Below are positions 9,365 to 18,463 of a stretch of DNA of 64,000 nucleotides, piece after piece. The position numbers and the translations under genes were made by a program. Numbering within the stretch: the stretch's first letter is position 1; every line of letters begins with the position of its first letter. Under the pieces are notes generated by a model that saw only the letters and a list, made by a program, of their open reading frames with translations, was not told where the DNA came from and made no database searches. The stretch covers positions 1,589,501 through 1,653,500 of the forward strand of contig NZ_CP092415.1 of the NCBI RefSeq assembly GCF_023716465.1. Reading direction: 5' to 3'. The DNA comes from Flagellimonas marinaquae (GTDB taxonomy: Bacteria > Bacteroidota > Bacteroidia > Flavobacteriales > Flavobacteriaceae).

Positions 9365-10932
9365 CGACTTTATTCCACACACTTAAGTTTTTAAAGGGTA
9401 AACAAATCTATTACAGGCTGTTTTACTTTGTTGGGAATAGATTCTTTTCCAAGAAAGCCTATAAAAGCCTTAATAAGGAAGTGAACGGCTTGGTATGGAA
9501 TGGGAAGGAAATTTATTTTCAAAACGCATTCCATGAAGCTCAAAAGTTTGAGTTTCTCAATTTGCTGCATGATTTCACAAACAAAATAGATTGGAACTAC
9601 AATGGGTTTGGAAAATTGTGGACCTATAACCTAAATTATTTTGATTTTCTCAACCAAAAAAATAGTATAACCCAAAAAGGACTTGATTTAATCAAGGATT
9701 ACATGGTGGCCGAAAGCCAACTGAAAGATGGTCTGGAGCCCTATCCAATTTCGTTGAGAGGAATAAATTGGATAAAATTTCTTTCAAGAAACCAGATAAA
9801 GGACCATGCCATAAACCAAACCCTTTACAAGCACTATCAGAGGCTGCACCACAATCTGGAATACCACCTGCTTGGGAACCACCTTTTGGAAAATGGGTTT
9901 TCCCTTTTTTTTGGAGCATACTATTTCAAAGATGATCAATTTTACAAAAAGGCAGAATCTATTCTAAAAACAGAATTGGAGGAACAGGTTTTGAATGATG
10001 GTGCTCACTTTGAACTTTCTCCCATGTACCATCAGATTTTGTTGCACCGCTTACTGGATTGTATAAATCTTGCCGAATTGAACCCTTGGAAGTCTAACAG
10101 ATTGTTACCATTATTAAAAGGGAAGGCCGAAAAAATGCTTTCATGGCTTCAAACCGTTACTTTTTCGAATGGTAATATCCCTATGGTAAATGATAGCGCT
10201 TATGGAATTGCTCCATCTTCAGAAGATTTATTTGATTATGCGAATGACCTTGGGCTAAGATGGAAAAGAGGTAAACTAATCTCATCAGGATACCGAAAGT
10301 TCGAAAAGTCCAATTTTGAAATTTTTATGGACGTGGGAAATGTTGGCCCCGATTATCAACCTGGACACGCACATTCCGACACTTTTAGCTTTGAATTGTA
10401 TTTCAGAGGCATACCTGTAATTGTTGATACGGGAACATCGACCTACGAAAAAAACGAATTAAGACAGAAAGAGCGAGAAACTGACGCACACAATACCGTT
10501 AAAATTGGCAATAGAGAACAGACACAGGTATGGGGTGGTTTTAGAGTTGGGAAAAGAGCCAAGGTCGTTGACTTTGAAGAAGGGAATAGTTATGTTAAAG
10601 CCTCCCACAATGGATATTATCCTACCCTTCATGAAAGAGAGTTTAGAATTGGCGATAATGAATTCAAAATAATAGACAACATCAAAAACCAAAAGGAACA
10701 TGCAATCGCGCATTTTCATTTCCATCCAAGTATTAACAACATAGAACAAGAAGGGGATTCAATCATTTTACGACCAGAAGGAATTGCCATCTTTTTTCAA
10801 GGAGAGGGAATAAAAGTTTCCAATCAATCATGCCATATTGCTGAAGGCTTCAATACCCGAAGAAGAGCAATTAAAATAGAGGTAAACTTTAATCAAACCT
10901 TAGAGACAACTATAAGAACAATAAATAGATGA
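9346..10932 (+). CDS. Heparinase II/III-like (alginate lyase-type) protein
   Basis: A 528-residue protein with the helical N-terminal heparinase II/III fold and a C-terminal beta domain. The C-terminal part contains PGHAHSDTFSFEL, VDTGTSTYE and DAHNTVKIGNREQTQVWGGFR, the conserved His, Tyr and His regions of polysaccharide lyase families such as PL12/PL15. No signal peptide is visible: the N terminus is MDYHRITTLFHTLKFLKG. A cytoplasmic or membrane-face role within glycan assembly is therefore more likely than extracellular degradation. It overlaps the bi-domain oxidoreductase by 19 bp and the next glycosyltransferase by 4 bp, so the three are tightly coupled. The family is clear; catalytic activity is inferred. 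Confidence 0.8.
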   Translation: MDYHRITTLFHTLKFLKGKQIYYRLFYFVGNRFFSKKAYKSLNKEVNGLVWNGKEIYFQNAFHEAQKFEFLNLLHDFTNKIDWNYNGFGKLWTYNLNYFDFLNQKNSITQKGLDLIKDYMVAESQLKDGLEPYPISLRGINWIKFLSRNQIKDHAINQTLYKHYQRLHHNLEYHLLGNHLLENGFSLFFGAYYFKDDQFYKKAESILKTELEEQVLNDGAHFELSPMYHQILLHRLLDCINLAELNPWKSNRLLPLLKGKAEKMLSWLQTVTFSNGNIPMVNDSAYGIAPSSEDLFDYANDLGLRWKRGKLISSGYRKFEKSNFEIFMDVGNVGPDYQPGHAHSDTFSFELYFRGIPVIVDTGTSTYEKNELRQKERETDAHNTVKIGNREQTQVWGGFRVGKRAKVVDFEEGNSYVKASHNGYYPTLHEREFRIGDNEFKIIDNIKNQKEHAIAHFHFHPSINNIEQEGDSIILRPEGIAIFFQGEGIKVSNQSCHIAEGFNTRRRAIKIEVNFNQTLETTIRTINR

Positions 10933-12122
10933 GAATTCTTTTTCTAACGGACAATTTTCCACCTGAGTTCAACGCTCCAGCGTCTAGAACTTTTGCCCAT
11001 TGTACCGAATGGGTAAAAAAAGGGGCAGAAGTTACTGTAATTACCGGTGCGCCAAACTTTCCAAAAGGAGAAGTCTTCGAGGGCTATAAAAACAAATGGA
11101 GACAAGAAGAATGGGTAGAAGGTATTAGAGTAATTCGAGTTTGGACCTATATTGCCGCAAACGAAGGTTTTTTTAAAAGGATTTTAGATTACATCAGTTT
11201 TATGATTTCTGCAATTGTAGCAGGACTTTTTGTGAAAACCGATTTGATTATTGCAACATCTCCACAATTCTTTACAGCCATTGCAGGAAGATGGCTTTCT
11301 ATATTCAAAAGGGAAAAATGGATTATGGAGGTTAGGGACATTTGGCCAGAATCGATCAAAGCGGTGGGGGCCATGAAAAGTAATTTTATTATCAGTTATT
11401 TTGAGTACTTGGAAAGACGAATGTACAAAACTGCATATAAGATAATTACGGTAACAGATAGTTTTAAAAAACAGCTAGTCGAAAAGCACAATATCTCGCC
11501 AGAAAAAATAGGGGTTTTTAAAAATGGTATAGATGCCTCCTTATTTCAGCCCACTCCCAAAAACCTAGAACTTTTAAAGAACCTTAGGTTAGCGGATAAA
11601 TTTATTTTTGGGTACATAGGAACCCATGGTCTGGCACATAAACTAGACTTTATTTTGAATGCGGCTAAAAAAATAAAAGACCCTAAAATTCACTTTATAT
11701 TTCTTGGTTCAGGTGCAGAAAAAGAAAATCTGTTGAAATTAAAAGAAAAACAGGGCTTACAAAATGTTACCATGTTGGATTCAGTTCCAAAAGAAGAAGT
11801 AAGCAAGTATATTTCACTGTTGGATGTAGGACTAGTAAATTTAAAAAAATCAGATACTTTTAAATCGGTCATACCTTCAAAGATTTTTGAGTTATCAGCG
11901 ATGCACAAGCCTATTTTATTAGGTGTAGAGGGAGAGTCCGAAGTTCTTGTCAATAACTATGGGATCGGAGAGTCATTTGAACCCGAAAACGAAATGGATT
12001 TTTTAGCCAAAGTTGAAAAATTAAAAAAGGAAAAAGGCAAAGATTATCCTTTCGACACTTTTGTATCCGATTTTAAAAGGAATAATATTGCAATTCAAAT
12101 GTTATCATTTATAAGTAAATAA
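10929..12122 (+). CDS. Glycosyltransferase family 4 (WbuB/WcaI-like)
   Basis: A 397-residue GT-B enzyme. The N-terminal region has MRILFLTDNFPPEFNAPA, then TGAPNFPKGEVFEGYKNKW and WIMEVRDIWPESIKAVGAM, which are signatures of the WbuB-type GT4 subgroup (N-acetyl-fucosamine or related transferases). The donor-binding C-terminal domain carries FGYIGTHGLAHKLDFI, FLGSGAEKENL and VIPSKIFELSAMHKPILLGVEGES. It adds a sugar to the lipid-linked intermediate in the cytoplasm. The start codon overlaps the previous stop (ATGA). Sugar specificity is not established. Confidence 0.85.
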   Translation: MRILFLTDNFPPEFNAPASRTFAHCTEWVKKGAEVTVITGAPNFPKGEVFEGYKNKWRQEEWVEGIRVIRVWTYIAANEGFFKRILDYISFMISAIVAGLFVKTDLIIATSPQFFTAIAGRWLSIFKREKWIMEVRDIWPESIKAVGAMKSNFIISYFEYLERRMYKTAYKIITVTDSFKKQLVEKHNISPEKIGVFKNGIDASLFQPTPKNLELLKNLRLADKFIFGYIGTHGLAHKLDFILNAAKKIKDPKIHFIFLGSGAEKENLLKLKEKQGLQNVTMLDSVPKEEVSKYISLLDVGLVNLKKSDTFKSVIPSKIFELSAMHKPILLGVEGESEVLVNNYGIGESFEPENEMDFLAKVEKLKKEKGKDYPFDTFVSDFKRNNIAIQMLSFISK

Positions 12123-12145
12123 TACAATTTTCTAATTTTAATGAG

Positions 12146-13297
12146 ATGAATTTTCTCGAAACGGCCATCCTAGTTTTTATAGGTTCCTTTTTGTTGGTTT
12201 ACCTTACTATTCCCAAGATCATTAGTGTTGTGGAATATAAGAGACTTATGGACGACCCGAACCAAAGAAGCTCGCACAGCAGTAAAACACCGACCTTAGG
12301 GGGAGTTTCTTTCTTTTTTACACTAATTATTGCCCTATTCTTTATTAAGAATTGGCACGAATATTCTGAGGACATGTACCTTATACCTGGTTTAACAATC
12401 TTGTTTATTGTAGGTCTTAAAGACGATATGGTAGTACTTTCTGCCGGTTCTAAATTAATAGCCCAAGTCTTTGCAATCAGTTTTGTACTAGTAAATGATA
12501 GTTTTGGAATAGAGTCTTTAAACGGTTTTCTCAATATTTATGAAATCCCTTATTACCTGTATTTGGTGATTGGAGGTTTTTTGATGCTAACAATTATCAA
12601 CTCATATAATTTAATTGATGGGATAGATGGTCTTGCTTCAATAGTTGGTATAGTTATCATGGTTATTTATACTACGATTTTCTACTTATCCCAAGAATAT
12701 TTTTTTGCGTTGATGGCTATTACTATGAATGCTTGCTTAATGGCGTTTTTTGGATTTAATGTATCTTCTAATAAAAAAATATTTATGGGTGATACAGGTT
12801 CATTAATCGTTGGTTTTATAATAAGCATTCTTACTTTAAAATTTTTAGCGCTAGAACCAACTTCTTATGGCGAACTACCATTTTTATTGGAGAATGCGCC
12901 ATTGATCGCCATTTCTATTCTAATTGTCCCTTTGTTTGATACGGCTAGAGTCTTTGCAATACGATTGGCTAACAAAAAAGGACCATTTTCTCCGGATAGA
13001 AACCATGTACATCACGTCCTTATCGATTTTTGGGGATTATCCCATAAACAGGCAAGCTTTATAATAGGTTGCTTCAATATCATTTTTGTAGTGCTTTTTA
13101 TTATTCTGGGCAGTAAAGCAAAAAATACAGGAATGGTGATAATGTTGGTAAGTGTAGTAATTTTTTTAGGGTATATATTTTTTAGATACAATTATAACTT
13201 CACCACCTTAAAACAGAAAATTCGTCTGAAAAGAAAAATTGAGGCTATCAAAGGGAAAAAGGAGGATTCTCCTCAAAAGAAGAAAACTAAGGAATGA
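12146..13297 (+). CDS. Undecaprenyl-phosphate sugar-1-phosphate transferase (MraY/WecA family)
   Basis: A 383-residue polytopic enzyme with all the family signatures: [18 protein letters not shown] near 36-53, the Asp pair in GLKDD (93-94), NLIDGIDG (155-162), FMGDTGSL with Asp217, and the HVHH motif near residue 287. It transfers a sugar 1-phosphate from UDP-sugar to undecaprenyl phosphate and so starts each repeat unit on the inner membrane. A charged Lys-rich tail ([19 protein letters not shown]) ends the protein. It overlaps the following decarboxylase gene by 4 bp. WecA-like GlcNAc-1-phosphate specificity is the usual guess but is not proven here. Confidence 0.87.
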   Translation: MNFLETAILVFIGSFLLVYLTIPKIISVVEYKRLMDDPNQRSSHSSKTPTLGGVSFFFTLIIALFFIKNWHEYSEDMYLIPGLTILFIVGLKDDMVVLSAGSKLIAQVFAISFVLVNDSFGIESLNGFLNIYEIPYYLYLVIGGFLMLTIINSYNLIDGIDGLASIVGIVIMVIYTTIFYLSQEYFFALMAITMNACLMAFFGFNVSSNKKIFMGDTGSLIVGFIISILTLKFLALEPTSYGELPFLLENAPLIAISILIVPLFDTARVFAIRLANKKGPFSPDRNHVHHVLIDFWGLSHKQASFIIGCFNIIFVVLFIILGSKAKNTGMVIMLVSVVIFLGYIFFRYNYNFTTLKQKIRLKRKIEAIKGKKEDSPQKKKTKE

Positions 13298-14265
13298 AAA
13301 AAACACTCATCACCGGGGCAGCCGGATTTTTAGGCTCGCACCTTTGCGATAGGTTCATTGCCGAGGGCCATCATGTTATCGGAATGGATAACCTGATCAC
13401 AGGCGATATCAAAAACATAGAGCATCTATTTCACTTAAAACGTTTCGAGTTCTTCCATCACGATGTTACCAAATTTGTCCATGTACCCGGAAAAATGGAC
13501 TATATCCTCCACTTTGCCTCACCGGCAAGCCCTATCGACTATCTTAAAATTCCGATAGATACCCTTAAAGTGGGCTCCTTGGGAACCTTGAACTTATTGG
13601 GCTTGGCCCGTGACCATGGAGCAAGAATTCTTGTGGCATCCACATCCGAAGTGTATGGCGACCCCTTGGTGCACCCACAAAATGAGGATTATTTCGGCAA
13701 TGTTAGCCCTATTGGTCCAAGAGGGGTGTATGATGAGGCCAAGCGCTTTATGGAATCCATCACCATGGCCTACCATAGGCATCATGGATTGGACACCCGA
13801 ATAGTTAGAATATTCAACACCTACGGTTCTCGAATGCGATTGAACGATGGCCGTGTAGTCCCTGCTTTTATGGGGCAGGCACTTCGTGGCGAAGACTTAA
13901 CGGTTTTTGGGGATGGCTCGCAATCACGCTCCTTTACCTACATCGATGATCAAATCGAAGGAATCTACCGTTTATTGATGAGCGATTATGTAGAGCCCAT
14001 CAATATTGGTAATCCCGATGAGACTACCATTCTGGAATTTGCGGAAGAAATAATAAAACTAACAGGAACCGATCAGAAAATCGTATTTAAACCATTGCCG
14101 CAAGACGATCCTATGCAACGCCAGCCCGACATTTCGAGGGCAAAAGAAATACTCGACTGGGAACCCAAGGTGCACCGCTCCGATGGGCTCAAAAAAGTGT
14201 TCGAGTATTTCAAATCGTTATCACATGATCAGTTGTGGGAAGCCCATAGAGAATTTTCACAATAG
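13294..14265 (+). CDS. uxs: UDP-glucuronate decarboxylase (UDP-xylose synthase), SDR family
   Basis: A 323-residue extended short-chain dehydrogenase. It has the NAD loop GAAGFLGSH (8-16), YDEAK with catalytic Tyr146 and Lys150, and [19 protein letters not shown] with [15 protein letters not shown], which are diagnostic of UDP-xylose synthases. It converts UDP-glucuronate to UDP-xylose, a donor for the surface glycan. The gene overlaps the WecA-like gene by 4 bp and closes the polysaccharide block. Its GC content and codon use look richer than those of the first genes of the locus. Confidence 0.9.
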   Translation: MKKTLITGAAGFLGSHLCDRFIAEGHHVIGMDNLITGDIKNIEHLFHLKRFEFFHHDVTKFVHVPGKMDYILHFASPASPIDYLKIPIDTLKVGSLGTLNLLGLARDHGARILVASTSEVYGDPLVHPQNEDYFGNVSPIGPRGVYDEAKRFMESITMAYHRHHGLDTRIVRIFNTYGSRMRLNDGRVVPAFMGQALRGEDLTVFGDGSQSRSFTYIDDQIEGIYRLLMSDYVEPINIGNPDETTILEFAEEIIKLTGTDQKIVFKPLPQDDPMQRQPDISRAKEILDWEPKVHRSDGLKKVFEYFKSLSHDQLWEAHREFSQ

Positions 14266-14305
14266 ATCATTTGCAAATAACTCTTAAATTAAAATACAAT
14301 TGAGT

Positions 14306-14313
14306 TATTTTTG
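14306..14313 (+). promoter_or_regulatory. Candidate -7 element (TATTTTTG) for purD
   Basis: TATTTTTG fits the Bacteroidota -7 consensus TAnnTTTG and lies 15 bp before the purD start, in a short AT-rich gap. No good TTTG -33 element is found at the usual 17-23 bp spacing, so support is moderate. Confidence 0.4.
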
Positions 14314-14328
14314 CCAAAACTTTAATAC

Positions 14329-15600
14329 ATGAACATTCTGGTCCTAGGTTCAGGTGGTCGCGAGCACGCCATTTCCCTTAAAATATCCCAAAGCCCTAAA
14401 ACTTCTAAACTTTTTGTTGCGCCCGGTAATGCAGGCACTTCTCAAATAGCGACAAATGTCGAAGTGGGCGTAAACGATTTTGAAGCCATTAAACAATTGG
14501 TGTTGAAAGAAAGCATTGATTTGGTGGTAGTGGGGCCGGAAGACCCTTTGGTAAAGGGGGTGCACGATTTTTTCTTAAACGATACCGAGCTAAGGGCAGT
14601 TTCTGTAATTGGGCCGGAAAAAGCCGCTGCAGAACTTGAGGGAAGTAAAGAGTTTGCCAAAGAGTTTATGATGAGGCACAATATTCCCACTGCAGCATAT
14701 CAGAGTTTTACGGCAGATACATTAGAAAAGGGCTATGCCTTCTTGGAAACCTTAAAACCGCCCTACGTGCTCAAGGCAGATGGCCTGGCGGCAGGTAAAG
14801 GAGTACTTATTCTTCAAAACATTCAAGAAGCCAAGGATGAGCTTAAATCCATGTTGCTCGATTCCAAATTCGGAAACGCAAGTGCAACGGTCGTTATCGA
14901 AGAGTTTCTGGACGGCATAGAACTGAGCTGCTTTGTTCTTACCGATGGCGCTAATTATAAAATACTCCCTACAGCAAAAGATTATAAACGAATAGGAGAG
15001 GGAGACACTGGGCTCAACACAGGAGGAATGGGTGCTATTTCCCCTGTTCCATTTGCCGATTCCGAATTTATGGACAAGATAGAGCGCCAGATTGTAAAAC
15101 CGACCGTGGATGGCCTTAAAAAAGACAATTTGCCTTACATAGGTTTTATCTTCATCGGCCTGATCAAAGTTGGCAACGAGCCTAAAGTGATCGAATACAA
15201 TGTTCGGATGGGCGATCCTGAGACCGAGGTGGTGATCCCAAGGCTTAAAAGTGATTTGGTAGAGGTGCTTATGGCCATGGCCAAGGGGACATTAGATAAA
15301 GTAGAACTGGATATTGACAATAGAGCGGCCACTACGGTAATGGCAGTTTCTGGTGGCTATCCCGAAGCTTATGAAAAAGGCAAGGTAATTACGGGTACAG
15401 AAAACGTTAGGGATTCCATTGTGTTCCACGCCGGAACCAAAGTGTCGAACGGGCAAGTAGTTACCAATGGAGGGCGTGTAATCGCCATCACTTCTTTCGG
15501 AAAAGATTTTAAGGAAGCGTTACAGCAATCCTATCAAAATATGGAAAAGCTCCATTTTGATGGAATGTACTACAGAAAAGATATTGGTTTTGACCTATAG
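14329..15600 (+). CDS. purD: Phosphoribosylamine--glycine ligase
   Basis: A 423-residue ATP-grasp enzyme of normal PurD length. MNILVLGSGGREHAI at the N terminus, then GPEDPLVKGVHD, LKADGLAAGKGVLI, GLNTGGMGAISPVP and NVRMGDPETEVV are family signatures. It joins 5-phosphoribosylamine and glycine using ATP in step two of purine synthesis. It stands alone: the gene upstream belongs to glycan synthesis and the one downstream is on the opposite strand and overlaps its last bases. Confidence 0.96.
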   Translation: MNILVLGSGGREHAISLKISQSPKTSKLFVAPGNAGTSQIATNVEVGVNDFEAIKQLVLKESIDLVVVGPEDPLVKGVHDFFLNDTELRAVSVIGPEKAAAELEGSKEFAKEFMMRHNIPTAAYQSFTADTLEKGYAFLETLKPPYVLKADGLAAGKGVLILQNIQEAKDELKSMLLDSKFGNASATVVIEEFLDGIELSCFVLTDGANYKILPTAKDYKRIGEGDTGLNTGGMGAISPVPFADSEFMDKIERQIVKPTVDGLKKDNLPYIGFIFIGLIKVGNEPKVIEYNVRMGDPETEVVIPRLKSDLVEVLMAMAKGTLDKVELDIDNRAATTVMAVSGGYPEAYEKGKVITGTENVRDSIVFHAGTKVSNGQVVTNGGRVIAITSFGKDFKEALQQSYQNMEKLHFDGMYYRKDIGFDL

Positions 15601-15816
15601 ATAAGAATGGGAGCTGATCTCCTTGTTCTCTTCGTTATTGTCATTAAAGATCTTTAATTGTTTCATCCAATAGACCATTGCGATAAAACCAATGATCATA
15701 AAGATCCAGTTGATCGTGTTGGCACCCCACCAGCTGTGCATAAAGCGTAGAAAATCCAAAGGTGCGAATAGGTAATTTACAAATAAGTCCTCTATACCGT
15801 AAAAAAACTTGCTCAT
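15595..15816 (-). CDS. Small flavobacterial membrane protein (DUF6341-like)
   Basis: A 73-residue protein with an amphipathic start, one clear hydrophobic segment (WIFMIIGFIAMVYWM) and an acidic, Asn/Glu-rich tail. I recognise it as a small protein that recurs beside purD in Flavobacteriaceae; I recall the label DUF6341, and no function is known to me. It ends convergently inside the last 6 bp of purD. Its promoter appears to lie within the first codons of the divergent membrane-protein gene (TTG at 15865-15863, 19-bp spacer, TACTTTTG at 15843-15836). Confidence 0.75.
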   Translation of the reverse strand: MSKFFYGIEDLFVNYLFAPLDFLRFMHSWWGANTINWIFMIIGFIAMVYWMKQLKIFNDNNEENKEISSHSYL

Positions 15817-15835
15817 GTTGGCTATATTTACTTTA

Positions 15836-15865
15836 CAAAAGTAGCAAAAGATAGGATGATTTCAA
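15836..15865 (-). promoter_or_regulatory. Promoter for the DUF6341-like gene
   Basis: Read on the minus strand: TTG (15865-15863), 19-bp spacer, then TACTTTTG (15843-15836). This is a full match to the -33/-7 layout of the Bacteroidota primary sigma factor. The -33 end lies inside the opposite gene (start 15856). Confidence 0.6.
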
Positions 15866-16785
15866 GCTTTTTCGGAAAAACAAAGCCCATAAACTATATT
15901 GTGCTGGGAGTGTTCTTGTTCCTTTTTTATTTTGCCAATATTTTTTTTGGGCCTAGCGGGCAAAAATTTAGCCAGATCATCCCTTTTGAACTGCTGATGT
16001 TCACCGCATTGCTACTCTCCGTTTTTATCACAAATCAAATCGTGAGAAAGGAAAAGGCGACCGAGTCCAATTCCTATACCATGGTGTTTTTTGTGCTTTT
16101 GGCCATCTCCTTTTCCGACCATTTGGGGCACCAGAACATTATTTTTGCCAATTTTTTTCTGCTTTTGGCATTTTGGAGGGTGTTGTCCATTAAATCCATT
16201 AGGAACGTAAAACACAAGATTTTTGATGCTTCCATGTTAATAGCCACCGCAAGCTTATTCTACGATTGGTCTTTGGCGTTTATGCTCTTGATCTTTTATG
16301 TGATAGGGGTTTACGACCGTAAAACCTTTAAAAATTGGCTGGTGCCTGTTTTGGGAACGGCCACTGTTTTTGTTTTAACGTTTACCGTGCTCAAGCTAAA
16401 GGGATCTCTTCATTTTTTTGCGGAACACTATCAATTTTCTTTAGGATTGTTTACCGATAAATCCTTTTTTCAAGTGTTGGATTTCAAAATATTGATTTAT
16501 CTAATTTTGATCACCATTGTTTCCATCACGGTATTTGTGCGCCTGCGAAATGTGAGCGGGGGAAAATTGTTGCTCCTACGAATTGTGTTTTTCACCTTTT
16601 TGCTGGCCACGGTATTGATTCTGTTTAACCCTGTGGATCGTTCGCCGGTAATGATCACGTTTTTTCCCGCATCAATTTTCCTTACCAATTATTTTGAAGA
16701 AATAAAAAAACAAAACCTTCAAGAAGTGGTTTTGATCGGTTGTTTGGTGTTGGCCTCCACTCTTTTTGTGGTCCATCTAAACTAA
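15856..16785 (+). CDS. Polytopic membrane protein, DUF6427-like
   Basis: A 309-residue protein with about eight to ten transmembrane segments and few charged loops. It begins MISSFFGKTKPINYIVLG, the conserved start of a flavobacterial family that I recall as DUF6427. Hydrophobic segments alternate with short basic loops such as RKTFKNWL, and there are no recognisable catalytic motifs. It is divergent to the small membrane-protein gene and is followed by the DUF4254 gene after about 40 bp. Function unknown. Confidence 0.75.
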   Translation: MISSFFGKTKPINYIVLGVFLFLFYFANIFFGPSGQKFSQIIPFELLMFTALLLSVFITNQIVRKEKATESNSYTMVFFVLLAISFSDHLGHQNIIFANFFLLLAFWRVLSIKSIRNVKHKIFDASMLIATASLFYDWSLAFMLLIFYVIGVYDRKTFKNWLVPVLGTATVFVLTFTVLKLKGSLHFFAEHYQFSLGLFTDKSFFQVLDFKILIYLILITIVSITVFVRLRNVSGGKLLLLRIVFFTFLLATVLILFNPVDRSPVMITFFPASIFLTNYFEEIKKQNLQEVVLIGCLVLASTLFVVHLN

Positions 16786-16801
16786 GTACGCCATAAAGCA
16801 A

Positions 16802-16809
16802 TATCTTTG
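16802..16809 (+). promoter_or_regulatory. -7 element TATCTTTG before the DUF4254 gene
   Basis: TATCTTTG is a perfect TAnnTTTG element 15 bp before the ATG at 16825. Its last three bases form the in-frame TTG that would otherwise be an upstream start, which argues for the ATG. No clear -33 TTTG was found at standard spacing. Confidence 0.5.
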
Positions 16810-16824
16810 AACAAAACTACTATT

Positions 16825-17430
16825 ATGTTCAGCGATTTTGCCTTCAACATATTTGAGGAAAGTATAGAAAAGTACCATCTCAAGGATGATGTCTATCAAG
16901 AATTTTCCAACCCTTATCCAAAGGATAAAGTGGAGCACCTGTTGTATAGAAAAAATTGGATAGACACCGTTCAATGGCATTATGAAGATATTATACGTGA
17001 CCCGGAAATTGACCCTGTTGCAGCCTTGGACCTTAAACGTAAAATTGATGCAAGTAACCAAGACCGTACCGATTTGGTGGAATATATAGACAGTTACTTT
17101 TTAAATAAATACCAATCGGTACAGGTAAAGCAAAATGCCAAGATCAATACGGAGAGCCCGGCATGGGCCATTGACAGGCTTTCTATTTTGGCCCTGAAGA
17201 TCTATCATATGCAAGAAGAGGTAAACCGAACGGACGCTTCTTCCGAGCATATTAAAAAATGTAGCGATAAACTCGCCGTATTGCTCGAGCAAAAGAAAGA
17301 CCTGTCCACTGCCATAGATCAATTATTAATGGATATTGAATCCGGGGACAAGTACATGAAAGTGTATAAGCAAATGAAAATGTACAACGATGATGAACTA
17401 AACCCGGTTTTACGTGGACAAAAAGGGTGA
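16825..17430 (+). CDS. DUF4254 domain protein
   Basis: A 201-residue soluble, mainly helical protein rich in charged residues, with a probable coiled coil near residues 130-175 (HIKKCSDKLAVLLEQKKDL). MFSDFAFNIFEESIEKYH is taken as the N terminus because the earlier in-frame TTG is part of the probable promoter. Its family, DUF4254, is usually found next to ADP-heptose transferase-like genes, as here, where the next gene starts 17 bp inside it. It is therefore probably connected with lipopolysaccharide core or a related glycan, but no biochemical role is known to me. Confidence 0.75.
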   Translation: MFSDFAFNIFEESIEKYHLKDDVYQEFSNPYPKDKVEHLLYRKNWIDTVQWHYEDIIRDPEIDPVAALDLKRKIDASNQDRTDLVEYIDSYFLNKYQSVQVKQNAKINTESPAWAIDRLSILALKIYHMQEEVNRTDASSEHIKKCSDKLAVLLEQKKDLSTAIDQLLMDIESGDKYMKVYKQMKMYNDDELNPVLRGQKG

Positions 17431-18463
17431 ACATACCCATATATTGGTTATCCGCTTGTCTGCAATGGGTGACGTGGCCATGACTGTGCCCGTACTACGA
17501 ACTTTTACAGAAAAATACCCCCAAATGCGGATTACGGTGCTTACCAAAAAATCGTTTGCGCCTATTTTTAATGGGATGGGCAATGTGGAAGTTGTAGCAG
17601 CGGAGGTAAAAAAACAACACAAGGGACTTATTGGGCTTTGGCGGTTATTTAAAGAACTTAAACCATTAAAGGTTGATGCAGTGGCCGATCTTCACAATGT
17701 ACTGCGTAGCAGGGTTCTTAAAAAATATTTTACTTTGGAACGGGTGCCCGTTGTACAATTGGACAAGGGACGAAGGGACAAAAAAGCACTCACCCGGCCC
17801 AAAAACAAAGTTTTTGAACAACTAAAGACAACCCACCAACGCTATGCCGATGTGTTTGCCGGACTTGGTTTCCCCATCGACTTAACCAAAGCAAAACCAC
17901 TGGAAAGGATCCAGCTATCTGAAAAAGTGCTGGGTCTGGTGCAACAAGATACCAAGAAATGGATTGGAATTGCACCTTTTGCAGCTCATGATGGAAAAAT
18001 GTATCCTTTGGATTCTACCGAGGAAGTTATTAAGCAGTTAAACAATACCAATAAGTATAAAATTTTATTGTTCGGAGGTGGGGCCAAAGAGGTTGATGTG
18101 TTGGAAAAGGTAGCAGGAACGCATGAAAACGCCTTGTGCATGGCGGGCAAGCTCGATCTTTCCGAAGAACTACAATTAATTTCAAATTTGGATGCCATGT
18201 TGTCCATGGATAGTGGAAATGCACATTTAGCAGCAAACTATGGTATCCCGGTGGTGACACTCTGGGGGGTTACCCACCCATATGCTGGGTTTTATCCGTT
18301 TGGGCAGTCCATGGACAATGCCCTATTGGCGGATAGAAAAAAATATCCTTTGATTCCGACCTCTGTGTATGGCAACAAAGTGCCAGAGGGATATGAAAAT
18401 GTTATGAGCACCATCAAACCTCAAGAGGTGCTGGATAAGCTAGTGGAAATATTGGACCATTAA
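17414..18463 (+). CDS. Glycosyltransferase family 9 (heptosyltransferase-like)
   Basis: A 349-residue GT-B protein of the ADP-heptose:LPS heptosyltransferase family. ILVIRLSAMGDVAMTVPVLR at the N terminus, IGIAPFAAHDGKMYP in the middle and LSMDSGNAHLAANYGIPVVTLWG in the donor-binding part are typical. It would build the inner core of lipopolysaccharide on the cytoplasmic face. The start is a GTG that overlaps the DUF4254 gene by 17 bp. The stop overlaps the convergent radical SAM gene by 4 bp. The true sugar may differ, since this family is broad in Bacteroidota. Confidence 0.85.
   Translation: MDKKGEHTHILVIRLSAMGDVAMTVPVLRTFTEKYPQMRITVLTKKSFAPIFNGMGNVEVVAAEVKKQHKGLIGLWRLFKELKPLKVDAVADLHNVLRSRVLKKYFTLERVPVVQLDKGRRDKKALTRPKNKVFEQLKTTHQRYADVFAGLGFPIDLTKAKPLERIQLSEKVLGLVQQDTKKWIGIAPFAAHDGKMYPLDSTEEVIKQLNNTNKYKILLFGGGAKEVDVLEKVAGTHENALCMAGKLDLSEELQLISNLDAMLSMDSGNAHLAANYGIPVVTLWGVTHPYAGFYPFGQSMDNALLADRKKYPLIPTSVYGNKVPEGYENVMSTIKPQEVLDKLVEILDH

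Noticed and set aside
13594..13804. Frames of over 60 codons on both strands inside the decarboxylase gene
   Set aside because: They are shadows of the strongly supported UDP-glucuronate decarboxylase frame.
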